Assembly: GCF_029867415.1 (NCBI RefSeq)
Contig: NW_026706252.1
Location: forward strand, 1 to 64,000
Length of the DNA stretch: 64,000 bases
Direction of reading: 5' to 3'
Origin: Vicia villosa
Taxonomy: Eukaryota > Streptophyta > Magnoliopsida > Fabales > Fabaceae
Shown: piece after piece, positions 25,239-37,643 of the stretch
How the letters are laid out: the number at the start of each line of letters is the position of its first letter
Numbering within the stretch: the first letter of the stretch is position 1
Notes under the pieces: model-generated
Told to the model about the DNA's origin: nothing
The model's database searches: none
The model's input: the letters and a program-made list of their open reading frames with translations, nothing else
Position numbers and translations under genes: made by a program

Positions 25239-25544
25239 ATATTATTTTATATTTACTTTCACACTTATTTATAAATTTACAAAAACAAATTTTATAATTC
25301 ATTTGTCTTAATTTATATGTAATTTTTTTCTTAAATTTAACAGATGTAATTGCACATATTGTGGAAAAGGACAACATGAAACAAACTCCAAAGAACGGAA
25401 AAAACTACAAGCTCATTAACATTGTTCTTGAGGATTTAGAGTAAGAATTAATAATAGCTTATCATTATATTTAATTACATAATTCCATTGTCACCACGTT
25501 TAATACCTAACTATTAATTTATTAATTTATTAAATATATTAAAT

Positions 25545-26804
25545 GAAATAAACCCTAAAAAAAACTACTTTCGTTGTTTCCTGCTTTTAGTTGATTTAAC
25601 CCGATTAAACACACTAATTATTATTAAATATTAAATAAAATAAATCCTAAAAAAACTACTTCTTTCACTAACGTTTAATTCAAATCCATGTTTCATTACC
25701 AGGTCAACTAACCATACATTCTTATTTTCTAAATCACAAACCCATGTTCTTTGATACTTGTTTCAAAACCCCACATCCAAATTCTAAACCCATGTTTTTT
25801 ATAAATCATAAACCCATGTTCCAAATCACAATCTCATTTTATTCATGCATAACTCCTCCACCAGATTGGTATAAATTCAGTCCTCCTCCACCAAATTGAT
25901 ATAAATTCATCTCTCCAATATTCACTTTTCTTTTCCATAGTTTATTCAATGACACTTCCTATAATTACTATCATTGATAACATTTACGCTAGAAAGATTG
26001 ATTGGAATTTGAAGGTTCGAATCATTCGTTTGTGGACTCAGCCTGAATTCCAAAATCCTTATGAAACAAGTAGTTTGGAGATGATTCTACTTGACGAAAA
26101 GGTAAAAATATTTTACATTTTTAATTTCATAATAATATTTACAATCTATATTGATTTTTTATCTGTATTTTCATCATTTTTTCATTGTAGTATGGAAAGA
26201 TTCAGGCTACAGTGAAGAAAGGACTTATCACACTGTTTCAATAATCTTTTAAGGAAGTTTCTACTTATTTAATTGAAACTGTCTTAGTTTCCAGAAATGA
26301 AATGAAATTCATACCAACAACACACAAGTTCAAATTGAACTTTATGGGAGCTACAAAGTGCAGTAACATAGTTGCAAATGAAATTCCAACAAATCAATTT
26401 GATTTTGTTGCTTTTTCATATATCCTCTCAGCTATAAATGGTGATAAATTTTATGGTATATTTATTATGTTATATTATTTTATATTTACTTTGACATTTA
26501 TTTATGAATTTACAAAAACGAATTTTATAATTAATTTGTCTCAATTTATATGTAATTTTTTTCTTAAATTTGACAGATTTAATTGCACATATTGTGGAAA
26601 AGGACAACATCAAACAAACTCCAAAGAACGGAAAAAACTACAAGCTCATTAACATTGTTCTTGAGGATTTAGAGTAAGAATTAATAATAGCTTATCATTA
26701 TATTTAATTACATAATTTTATTTATGGTATATATTATTTTCTCAAACTACTTTCATTATCACCACGTTTAATACCTAATTATTAATTTATTAAATATATT
26801 AAAT
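25545..26804 (+). pseudogene. RPA1-like (DUF223) gene fragment, copy 3
   Basis: Exon 1 is 25949-26101 (open, MTLPIITIIDNIYARKIDWN), exon 2 is 26191-26455 (one TAA after LFQ) and exon 3 is 26577-26673 (DLIAHIVEKDNIKQTPKNGK). Intron borders are GT/AG. The unit length is 1,260 bases. As in the other copies, the homology stops shortly after exon 3 and the next unit's 5' flank begins, so the truncation preceded the tandem duplication. Confidence 0.75.
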
Positions 26805-26900
26805 GAAATAAACCCTAAAAAAAACTACTTTCGTTGTTTCCTACTTTTTAGTTGATTTAACTCGATTAAACACACTAATTATAATTAAATATTAAATATA
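26805..26900 (+). pseudogene. RPA1-like array, stub of copy 4
   Basis: These 96 bases match the first bases of units 2 and 3 (GAAATAAACCCTAAAAAAA onward) and end abruptly at the edge of LTR fragment D. Only the non-coding 5' flank is left. Confidence 0.7.
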
Positions 26901-29173
26901 GGTTTTTTGTGATTTAACAATTAAAACTAACTAAATAGATGAAATCGATATAATCGAAATAATCGGGAGGAAATCCTACACTCTAGCCTAATCCTAATTT
27001 TTATTAAGACTAATCTAAATCAAAATTAATTAAATTAACTTAACTATTAATCTTTAATCTAAATATTTAACTAAACAATATAAATAAAAAATAAAAATAT
27101 TAAATAATAATAAAAAAACCTGGGAGTGATCCTGTGTTGCTGCGTCTGAGAGGTCCACGGTGTACCCTAGTTCTTGATGCATTGGATTTGCTGTCTGATG
27201 GATCCAATGGTTGTTGCATGAGAGGGTGCATCGTGTGGACACGGGATAGCAACGCACTGAATCATGAAACTTATTATTTCACAAAAAATATTGTGGTAAC
27301 CAGGGATCGATCCAAGGTTCTTCCCCTCGCGCTCTAGCCTTTCCAGCTCAACCATACGCGCGCGATTCTTTAACCCACCACTAGCACCTCGCCAGCTCAT
27401 CATCTTCTCCAATTCAAACCTGTTGACATGCTTTTACAGCGCTTGTTTCTGACAAGCTGTAAAAACGTGTACCTATTACACCTGCCCCTTGCCAAACCAC
27501 TCATACGCATACGAAAATAAAAAATAAAGCCATGGCTGACTTCGTGTCAACCAGGAGAACTCAATGGTATATATTTCACGCTCTGATTTTCGCTAAATTT
27601 ATAAGCCCTAAAACGTGAGTTATAAACCCTAACATGGTGGAATACGATATACGCACGTAACACCCAAATTGATAACCCAGAAACGATTAATACGTCATAA
27701 CAAACACATATATTCCATTAAAACATGAGGAAGACGCATAAATTCATGAATTCAAGTTAAATTTTAGAAGAACAAACCGTAGGCTATACAACTCGGTTCT
27801 GGATGATACGGCCTTGGAGAATAGGTGAAACCCCTTCAATGAGATCCCGGGAACCTGTTTGGACTCTCGAAACTCCTTGAATTGGACCCTCTTTCCAAAA
27901 ACGATTTTGGCTTCTCCTTGACAAATTTTTGGGTTGACTCAGGTCCTTGGAGGCAGCCCTCCTCCCCCAATGCATTGCCATCGATCCCATATATATAGTA
28001 GAGCAAATAAGATCACCAATTTGGATCAAAATCCATTGAATCAAAGATTGAGATTTTGATGGAAAAACAAATCTTAAATCTTTCTAAAATTGGCCTAAAC
28101 TTGACCTTCTCTCCCCAATATATTTTCACGCGAATTTCACTCATATTTTGGCTCATTTGAGTTATTGGAATTAATTGGGATTGATTGACAAATAATTTAA
28201 AACAAATCTTTTGTGGTTTCCTTTGATTATTTGATTTAAATGGTATTTTAAATGAATAAAATTCACTAAAAAAATATAATAAAAATCACATAATCATGGG
28301 ATTGGTCTTGGGAATTCTTGGTGACCTCTTAAGCAAGTTTGGATCATAAAAAGTCAGGCCCATTTGTAAAGATATCCATTTTGAACCTTATTTCCTTCAC
28401 ATATTTCACTCAAAATTGACCAACTTTGACGAGGCATATCTCCCTCAATTTTTAAGATATGAGAGAGTTCTAGGACTTTTTAGAAACCTCAAGATGTCCT
28501 CTACAAGCCACTTTGGAACATATTTTTCATTTGGAGATTTTATCTTGATGATATGCCCTTTGACAAAAACTGTTTTCGATTAACCTTTGAAAAGGACCTA
28601 TAATGTATTGGACCATATCCCTTGAATGAAGCATTTCTGGCCTTGGCTGGTAAGTGACAAAGTTGTAGAGAATCCAATTTCCTTCAGAATAGGCTTTGGT
28701 TGGGGAATTTTTGATACTCCATGTGAAAGTTATGACCAGTCAAAGTTGAGTTGACTTTCTCCTATAAAAAACCCTAATTTGAACCTTTGCATTTGTTCAT
28801 TTCTGAGTTTTTATTAATGGATCATGATCAACCTTTGATAAAATGATGGATATAACCTCACATACTTGATGTTGACAAAAAATCTTGAAGTTTGACTGTG
28901 TTTTGACTATAGTTGACTTTTAGGTCAACATAGTCGATTATTGGTCATCTGAGCCATTGAGTGAGCAATCCTTGGAATAGAAGCTTGACTTTTTGACAAG
29001 GAGGTGCCTTGAGACATATGAGAGACCTTGAGATCCATTTGAGGCCTCAGATATTCAAAATCCTTCGATAAACTGCAAACCCTAACGTATGAATAGGAGA
29101 GAGTGACTTGAGAAAACCCTTGAACCTTGAGTCATTGAAGATGAAAAGAGGAGGGCAAATTTGGGGTATGACA
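26901..29173 (-). repeat. Ogre LTR fragment D (same family as LTR A)
   Basis: The minus strand starts TGTCATACCCCAAATTTGCC at 29173 and runs to 26901. Several blocks (for example around 28740-28860) match LTR A near 4640-4760. The 3' part of the LTR is missing, and the truncation point touches the RPA stub. A TATA-like run lies at 27990-27997 and a tRNA-like module at 27298-27360. No gene is seen. Confidence 0.78.
27298..27360 (-). other. tRNA-like A/B-box module in LTR D
   Basis: Minus strand TGGTTGAGCTGG (27354-27343) precedes GGATCGATCCC (27313-27303). Both resemble pol III boxes A and B at tRNA-like spacing. Confidence 0.4.
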
Positions 29174-29882
29174 ATAGTTTATCTGTCCTAAGGTTTTACT
29201 CAGACGTAGTTCTAAACAATATATATACAGTTTACATTTGACAGTAATTTAAATGAAAGCTTGTAAATGGAAAGCTATAAAGCCTAACCTGGATGGAGTG
29301 GAGGCCTTTGAAGATGTATGTACAAAGCCTTACCAGTAACTTGGTTGTTTATTGATAACAGTTGAATATTTATTATAAACAGTTAAAGATTTTTGAAAAC
29401 AGAAGAAGTGAAGATGGACCTTAGGTCACATAGGTATCTGAAGAGTTTCACCGGGAATAATGCCCTTCAAATACCAGAAGAATGTTTTGAAAACAGAAAG
29501 AAAGTTTTGTAAATACAGTTTTTGGAAATTGACAGAAAATCAACTTAATTAGAGTAAAGACAAAGTCTATACCTAATTAAGACCTAAATTATTAGGGTTT
29601 TAACTCAAAAATATTTACAAGAGATTAGGTTTTGAAAATTGAGTAAAAAAAGATATTTTTAAGTATTAAAAGATACTCCAAAATATGTGTTTTTTAAACC
29701 TAATTAAAACATATTAAAAATATATTTTTTATGATCTTTTTTGTATATCCTCAAAGTAGATATATTAAATGAAAAATGTGTGAAAAATTGAGCGAAAATG
29801 ATTTAATTTGATAGGTGAAATAATTATATGAAGTTATGAAGAAAATGAATGAGAAAAGAGCTAAAAAAATAAGGTTTTGTCT

Positions 29883-29950
29883 CCTAAAGGGCTTGAACCC
29901 ACGCCTTCTAGGTTACCAACTAAAACACTTACCATCTAGACCAGGCGCGC
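29883..29950 (-). other. tRNA-like A/B-box module in LTR E (distal)
   Basis: Minus strand TGGTCTAGATGGTAAG (from 29943) is a good box-A match, and GGTTCAAGCC (29899-29890) is box-B-like 44 bases later. It is equivalent to the module at 59012-59075 in LTR I. Confidence 0.5.
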
Positions 29951-30039
29951 AGCTTGTTATGTGAACACTTCCAATTCATTATATTTTAAAACAAGTTCAT
30001 AAATGAGTGAAAAAATAAAATGATCAAAACAAAAGGTCT

Positions 30040-30112
30040 GAGGGGGGGGATCGAACCCCAGACCTAAGGCATGGCAAGAGTTTGGACGCGCGCTGTAACC
30101 ATTGGGACACTA
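30040..30112 (-). other. tRNA-like A/B-box module in LTR E (proximal)
   Basis: Minus strand TGTCCCAATGGTTA (30109-30096) and GGTTCGATCCC (30057-30047), the latter a near-consensus box B. It is equivalent to 58864-58930 in LTR I. Confidence 0.5.
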
Positions 30113-30914
30113 CGATGAATTCGTAGATAACACACCTATCATTCAAAATAAAATAAACTTGCTTCTGGGAAATTTGAAAAATGGCGCCACCATCTTCATC
30201 TTCAACCTCAAGTTTCCATGGTTTTTGAATTTGCTATCTCACTCATTTCTCAACCAAACTCAGAGATGTAAACATGGATTTCGCTTATTTTTAGACAAGG
30301 ATTATGATGGTATCCTTTGATTTTATTTATTTTCAGTGTAATTCAAAATTCGCACGCATGAACACTAAGAACCCTAAAACTAAATTTTAACATGAAATAA
30401 TATATATGCATGATATGATGAAATTGACTGAGGGTTAATGATCCTCTCAGGTGCAGAAACTTGTTGGTATAACAAGTTTTGATTTATGAAATAGGAATCA
30501 TAGAGTTTGAAGCTTATGATACTTACCTCTGAAATGAAGATCGAGCTCTGATCAAAGTGTGCTACAGAGTTGTTGTAACGATCCTAAAAGCTTCAGTGAT
30601 CCCCCAGGAAGGTGTTGAGATGCTTAGTTTGGGTTACAACTTCCCAGAACTTCTTGCTCGACCCCAACTGATATGGCTCCAAGTGAGAGGTGAAGATGAT
30701 GATCCTCCACATACAGAAATGTTCCAGGTGTTTGGATCACCTCTAAATACCTCCCTTGATGTGTTTGAATACTTACTTTCAAAGGAAGAGCTTTGGTTTG
30801 AAGAATTCGATTCTTCTTGCCAAAGAACCTGTGAAAAACCTAAGTATGAGTGGAGAAGAGAGAAAGCAAGATTTATGTTGCTTTGGTGTGGTTTGATACT
30901 GAGGTATGCTCTTC

Positions 30915-30922
30915 TATTTATA
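30915..30922 (-). promoter_or_regulatory. TATA-like box of LTR E
   Basis: TATAAATA followed by GAAGAGCATACCTCAG, the context shared with LTRs C and I. Confidence 0.55.
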
Positions 30923-32151
30923 GGCAAAGAGTTCAGTGTATTTGCAGAGAGTGAGCTTTGCTTAATGAGGTTAACTTGGTTTCTTGGTTATGAAGAAATA
31001 TGAGAAAGATCCATATGCAATGATGAGTTCTTTGATACCACTCCCTAGCCATCGGTTTTGCTTGATATTAGGGAAACATTTGATGCAGAAATGAGCTCTA
31101 ATTGGTTGAGATAAGATTCCTTTGATGAATCACCACTTGGCCATAAATTCTCAAAATGCAATCATTACATAATCACATGTTTTGATTTTGGAATATTCCC
31201 TTCAAATATTTGTGTAATGATGCAAAAGATTCTCTCCTATCCTTACAATGTTTCTGAAGTTTAGAGGCACCAATTAGTGCAAGCACTTGCATAAAATTGC
31301 AAATTGCAAACTTAGGCATGACCTATAATTTCACTTCAAATGCCTAACTTTGATCAATCATATCTCTTAGCTCAAGATGAATTTGGAGAAGGTTGAGCAT
31401 AATTTGGAAAGCCCTTAACATGTACTTCAATTCATTAGTTTGGAGTTTCTTCAAAATCATTTGGGAAAATTGTGTAAAATAGGCCCAAAGTTTGAAGAAA
31501 ACTAGGTTAAAAACACTTGGAATTTTTCTAAGTTTTTATAACCTATAACTTCCAAAGCTCATATCTCTTAAATGGTTGATCTCTTGAAAAAAGTTCCTAT
31601 GTGAGAAGTTATTTTATTTGGTGAGATCTACAACTTTCATGTTGGAAGTTTTTTGAGTTGTGTAGGTGAAATTTTGAGATCCATGAACTAGGTCAAAATG
31701 CACTAGTTTGACTTTTTGTTGACTTTTTGATTCTTGATTAATTTTCTTGATTTTCTTTGGTCAAATGACTTCAATAATCATATTTTGATGATATTGATCC
31801 TTTAAAGTCATGGTTTGACCTAAAATCCTAAAAGTCAAAGATAATCTTGTACAATTGACTTTTTCAAATGGAGTGAAATCTTGGACTTTTGTGATGAATC
31901 AAACTCTCCTCCTCAAATGAGTGATGTGAATGGATTATCTTGAGGTAATAGAAGTTCTTGAGCCATGTTTTGAGTTTTGGACCTATGTCCTGATTAAAAG
32001 TCAATTGTCCAGGTGAATTAGGCCTGAAACCCTAATTGTCGACCAGATGAAATTGATGACTGTAGATCTTGAATTGAAGTACAATGCTTAGTGTATATTG
32101 TTATATGGATCATTTGAAGATGATTGAATCCTTTGAGTGATGCCTTGGGGC

Positions 32152-33282
32152 CCTTCAAAACAAACACAAACTTTGCCTTAGAATTATATTTCTCATAATA
32201 AACATTCTTTATATATGAACAAGTGCTTGACATCAAGAAAGTTTCCATCATTAACTTCAGATAAAAAATTTATTCCTCCCGAAGGACAATTTGTCTTCAG
32301 AGCTCTGTTGAGTTGGGGCATAACATTTCAAGGTGTGATCACCCTAAGGGGCACAGAAGCAATTGAACATTCTGTTGAGTAAGAATTCAGTCAATCTGGG
32401 GCGATCAGGTCAAGATTCGAAGAATATCTCAAAAGTGTTGAGCAATCAGGGGCATTCACCCAAGCATAGATGAAACTACCTCCAACCCTGACCAATCAGG
32501 GGCATTGTTCCTAAGCCCATGATACTGGGGAAAGTTGCCTACGATAGCACAGATCTCAGAAAGTCCTCACGAGACGAATCTCTTCAAAGTCCCTACAGGC
32601 TAGGGCAAAGCTATGCAGTGGCATTCTTTCCTCATCAGGAGGTGATCATGTTAAGTTCATGGGTGAGATAAATAACTTATGAACTCGAAGATCTTCGGAA
32701 AGTCAGGGTCTTCATACCCAACGAAAGCCCAATCTTCATTGGCATCTCCCTGCAGCTCTATGCAATTTGCAACTCTCCGGTTGCGACCAAGGGTGGCTGA
32801 TTAATCAGATGGTTATCCTCGGCAGTAAAGCCCAATCTACTATGGCAACTCTCTGCAGTTCAGTGCAATTTCTAATTTCCTTCATTAGAGGTTGCAGTCA
32901 ATGGTAATTGGAAAATCAGTCGATTATTATCCACGGGAAATCATAATCCTCGAGCCTGTTTGGTCCATTTGAATTCATTACTTGCTTGACCCCTTAAGCA
33001 CACTCCCTGGTGGCATTTTCTCGGAAAACCAATGCCTGTTTGATACTCCGGCCGATACTTGTTTGGTGTTCCAATCACTACTTGCCTGTCAACTCTTCGA
33101 ATTCAATACATGTTTGGAATGTTTCAAAGCCCAGTCGCCTGGCAAACCGTCTTACTCTTGCATTTGCCCATCGTGGGTGAGCCTTGCCTTCCCCTGTCTT
33201 GTGAGGAAACCCCATGGAGATATCATGCTATACAGGGGGAATTTTCTATTTTACCTCGCAAGTACGTATAACTAACTCAAGT
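32152..33282 (+). other. Internal 3' region of element H, left part
   Basis: There is no recognisable coding sequence. It contains phrases such as 'caatcaggggcatt' repeated two or three times (32400-32510) and loosely repeated 'cttgcctgtttggtc'-like segments (32950-33130). By position it is the untranslated part of the element whose 3' LTR is at 43832. It is followed by solo LTR F, whose target duplication shows that 33282 and 37649 were once adjacent. Confidence 0.45.
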
Positions 33283-34992
33283 TGTCATACCTCAAATTTG
33301 TCCTACCCTATTTATCTGGCTTACAATCCATATACATACTTCATTTAGGTCATGACCCAATGTATGCATTCATATCATTGATACTGTTCAAAAGATGGCA
33401 AGAAAGAGGTTTCTATTGAAGAGAATTCCTGATCAAAGGAAGAGGATCTGGGGTGTAATCATGTGGCATCATCCATACTTTGAAGTTCTCCTTGAATTAG
33501 GGTTTCCTCATCTTCAGCTCAAGGCATTGACTAGAATATACAAGTTTTAGATTTATCTGGTCTCCCTATATTAGGGTCTTTTTGACCAAAGTCAACATAG
33601 TTGACTTTTTGTTTAACACATCAATCAGGAGTTGATTATACAATGGGAGATGGCGTGGGATATATATGGAAGTATTCAATTGATTGTCATTGGTTAAAAG
33701 TTGATTAATCAGGAAAATCATCAGGAATTGAAAAAGTCAAACAGTTGACTTTTGGATATTTTGGTCAAAATCAGGTCAATTATTCAAATGTTGACTTTTG
33801 GTGGAAATTTGAGCAAGAAGAGCCAGAGGAATAAAAAAATCAAAGTTTAATCAAAAAATGCCAAAAATGGAAAGTTGGTTAAAATGTGAAGTCTAAAAGA
33901 GGAAAGTTCCACACTTAGAGAAATTTTGATGCCTTTTTGAAATGCATGATCAGTCAACTTCATCATCACTTTACACATGGCCAGAGGTATCTTTTGAGGA
34001 AAATTACAACATCAAAGTTATTCCTCTCATGAGGGAGAACAACTTTATAGTTGAGAGTTTTGTCCAAAAGGGCTTAAATCAAGAGATAAAAGAGTTGGAA
34101 GTTGAAGACTCAAGGTTGAACATAAGACAAGCTGCCTAGTCAATTTCATTGCCAGCGCAAGCATTCTATCAAACTGTTGGCGTGCCATTTTGAAGACTTA
34201 TTTTAAGGAATTGTGAGCTCTATCTACATTCAAATATGAAATCAATCTTCTCCCCTCCATGCCCTTTATCCAACAAGCCAAGAATCAGGTTGATTGGTTG
34301 GGTATTGAATCAATTATGAGACTCCAAAGTCACACGTCCACACTGATCAAGGCTGGGCATCTGGCGGGGCAGAAATCTAGGGCACGCGTAGGCAATACAA
34401 CAAACACATGGAATGCCAACTTTGAGGCCAATTTTAGAGACCTACAAGCCTCCCCTAGGCTCAAGCTTGTTATAAAACTCCTCCTCGCCACGTCCTCTTT
34501 CCAATGAGCTAAAGATTGTAATGATTGGATATGCATGGAACAAGCTATAAAGCCTCAAAGTCATGCATCTAGAGTTCATTTTTATGGCAAGGAAATGGGC
34601 AAGACGCGCACGAGCCATATGCAGCCACAATACACCATTTTCCATGTCATTTTTCTCCTTCTTCCAAGAACTATTTTGAAGACTTCCAAACACCAAAGTT
34701 ACCCTATTCCATGTCCTCTTTAGATTGAGCCCAAAACCAAGTCATATTATGATCCATAGATAGAGATACATGAGGTTGAAGTGGATCTCTCATTTAGCAA
34801 GACATGGAAGAGATCCTGCAGCCCACACATAAGCAACATCCATAGTCCATACATTGCCATAACAAGCCATGCAAGGTGCTGAATCAAGAAAGGCACATGA
34901 GAGCTTGCTCCAAATGGTGAAGCCTTGTCCATTAAGCATTGGAAAGAATCCAATACAACATCCCCACCATAAATCTCCATACACACTCTACA

Positions 34993-35000
34993 TATAAAAG
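34993..35000 (+). promoter_or_regulatory. TATA-like box of LTR F
   Basis: TATAAAAG about 1.7 kb into the LTR. Inferred promoter. Confidence 0.4.
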
Positions 35001-37129
35001 CTGAGCTCTTCACAAATTACTCACTCCCGACTCTTTCTCCCATTACTCACTCTCGTTTCTCTCTTCCTCCACTTCACTCTCTCGTCATGAGTTCATTCTC
35101 TCTACATAAAAAGTTTGTTACACTTTGTAACAAACTCCATAGCTTCAACAACCTTCTTCTTCCGCCTTCAGTTTCATTAACCATCGCCACCACCACCATT
35201 CTTCATCAATCTTCACCGTAAATAACCACCTCCTTCAAATTCAACCTTCCATAAGCACCATCATTTCCATCAAGATAACTCCATCTCCACCATAACTGAA
35301 CAACAAACTTCATCACCTTCATCTATCTTTATTCTTCATCATCACGGCACAGTTCAAGATCCGATTACGAAGCTTCCACAAAACTTGAGTTTATTTCTTA
35401 AGGATCTCTCTTCTCTGTCTTGAAGCGTGTTCATCTTCATCATACAAGTTCCATGGAATGGAAAGCAGCTCGTAGAGTTTTATTTTACTTTATCCAAGAT
35501 TCGTTCACGTAAGTGTTCCTGAAACTTGCTCAGCATAAGTAAAAGTATGATAGGAAGCATGTAGTGTATTTGTGAGCTGCTGACCACCGGGAGGCTGGAG
35601 CCTAGAGCTAGGCTCAATATGTGTGGTGGCTAAATGTTGCATTGCATTGATTTAGATTGATTCTTGTTTGTTTTCGTTCTTTGTGAAATGATCCGTAATA
35701 GCATGACTGAACTGTGTATTTAGCTTTGTGAACGATTGCGAACTTGTCGCTATACTTGGAGTTTTTGTGAGATTTAGTTAAGCCAAGGTTTTGAAATTGA
35801 GTTCGGTTAGCATGATAGGGAGAGAATCAGTGAAAACTAATGCTAGATTCGTGTTCTACGCAAAATTTCAAGTGGACCGATGGTCCTCTCTTCCATTTCC
35901 GGGCAAGGTGTGGCGGAGCTCCGACGGATTCAATTGGAGAAGATGACCGAAAAATAGGTACAACGAACTACGAAGGGTTTAGGCAATGTATGTTCATGCA
36001 TGAAGCTGAGGTGGCGCGATATTGTTGATCTGTTTCCCATCTTGTTGTTCTGTTTTTGACCTTATCCCCATCATTGGCTTATGGCGTGTGGTCCAACTTG
36101 CATTTTGTCTTATTATACTTAAGTTGCTGTGACCAGTTGATAAACGTCCACTATATCTTTCATGTCACGTTCCCATTTTATTCGCATGCTGAAAATAAAA
36201 AAGAAAAATGAAATAGCAATGGAATTGGTAATGTAGTAAGCCTGGGCTCGATTCTGCATTGGGCCTTAAGGCGCTTTCTTTCCGAAAATTTTACTTACAC
36301 CCCCAGTAGTCTGGCCCATGCGCCAGTTAAAAGAATCCAGTTCAGCTTCTAATTGCTATTGCACCCCATGTTTGCTAGAATTTCATTTTGTTTTAATTTT
36401 GTTTCTTCTTTAAATTTTTGCTTCATAAATCTGTTTTAGATCAAATAAAAATACATAAAAAAATGTGTTTAGATACTTTAGGATGTGTAGAAAATTGTCA
36501 TTATTTTTTGTGAATTTTTCTTAATTGTTTTAGCCTTTTAACAAATCATTTTCTTCAATATATACATAAATACTCTTACGTTTGGTACCTTTTGCAAATA
36601 ATTTTGTTTGAATGACTTAGGAATTAAATTTTGTAACGTTTTTTTATGAATTCAATAGACATATGTAGGTTTGTATATATGAATTCGCAAGCCTTAATTC
36701 CAATTTTTGATTAGGTTTTTAATTGAGTTTTTGACCCGATTCATGTGTGCTTCTAGATAATGCTTGTATAGTTTTTGCTCATAAATAAAGTTGCATTTAT
36801 GCAATGTTTTGGATCTTAGTTAGGACTTAGACTCCACTTCCTTAGTAAAACAACAACCATTAGATTAGGGTATTAGGTTAGATTCATCTCTTTTTCCTTT
36901 TCCAACTTTAAAACACTTAATAAATACTTGAATAAAATCCCTTTAAAAAAATACCAAGAAAACACCTAAAACACTTAATAAAGGTCGAAAAAAATAAAAA
37001 GGGAATGAAAGCTTTCGTCTCCCTTGCTTAAGGGAATCACTTGAGTGGAAGTTCTCAACCATAAAAAACACCAACCAAAGAGTAACCCAGGTCTTCCTTG
37101 CTTAAGGGAGCCACTTGAAACACTTAAAC

Positions 37130-37165
37130 TCTCTCTCTCTCTCTCCCTCTCTCTCTCTCTCTCTC
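37130..37165 (+). repeat. (CT)n microsatellite
   Basis: About 36 bases of CT dinucleotides with one interruption, within LTR F. Confidence 0.9.
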
Positions 37166-37643
37166 GTCTCTCTTCTTAAGGGCATTGTTATTTCCGCTCG
37201 ATCGCATCGTAGGTCGTCCCCTTATGCAAGAGCGTGAACGTTAACGCCGCCCGGCTAAAAAACACAAAAACAAACAAGAACATTTGAGCCAAACTACGAC
37301 GCTCTAATTCCTGAAAAGGATACGTAGGCATTGGGTCGCGGGGCCTAAGCGAGCACAATTGTAAATATTCTTTCTTTTCCTCGTGTTTCTTTTTGCATGC
37401 ATTCACATTTAGGCTTTAGTAATAAATACACCCTTTAGATAGAAACAAACATAGGTGGATACCGTCGAGTACGCCAGACGTGAGGGGTGCAAATACCTTC
37501 CCTTTGCATAACCGACTCCCGTACCCTGTTCTCTGGTCACAATACCTTGTTCTTATTCGAGCTAGGTGTTCTGATATTCCTTTCCCTCGATGGGATAAAT
37601 ATATTAGTGGCGACTCTGGTTAATTTTTCGCGAGCGCGCGACA

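Larger units (their letters stand above)
23104..25544 (+). pseudogene. RPA1-like (DUF223) gene fragment, copy 2, split by a solo LTR
   Basis: The exon layout matches copy 1: exon 1 at 23518-23670 (MALPIITIIDNIYAGKIDWN, open), exon 2 at 23763-24027 with a single in-frame TAA after VARN, and exon 3 at 25344-25440. Intron 2 was lengthened by a 1,190-base SIRE-type solo LTR (24049-25238). Without the LTR and its duplication the unit is about 1,246 bases. This copy is the least damaged in coding terms (one stop). The rest of an RPA1 gene is missing after exon 3, so it is not a functional full-length gene. Confidence 0.75.
29174..32151 (-). repeat. Ogre-family LTR fragment E
   Basis: On the minus strand it is collinear with LTR I (about 56780-59920, opposite strand) and with the start of C. 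It lacks the first ~300 bases (cut at about 32151) and everything beyond 29174, where D begins. A TATA-like box is at 30915-30922 and two tRNA-like modules at 29883-29950 and 30040-30112. A 148-residue frame at 30557-31003 runs antisense through the promoter and is not credible as a gene. Confidence 0.8.
33283..37643 (+). mobile_element. Solo LTR F (Tat/Ogre-like Ty3/gypsy)
   Basis: It runs TGTCATACC (33283) to GCGCGCGACA (37643), 4,361 bases, flanked by the 5-base duplication CAAGT (33278-33282 and 37644-37648). There is no internal domain, so it is a solo LTR. A TATA-like TATAAAAG is at 34993-35000. A CT-rich microsatellite lies at 37130-37165. The U5 part shares a block with solo LTR G, including a PBS-like 11-mer at 37608-37618. 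No gene is seen. Confidence 0.88.

Noticed and set aside
30557..31003. 148-codon plus-strand frame with fair composition
   Set aside because: It lies antisense across the promoter region of LTR E, the homologous stretch in I has different open frames, and it shows no domain.
33942..34723. Cluster of 60-80-codon frames as a possible host gene
   Set aside because: All lie within solo LTR F, in several frames, with no domain or splice pattern.
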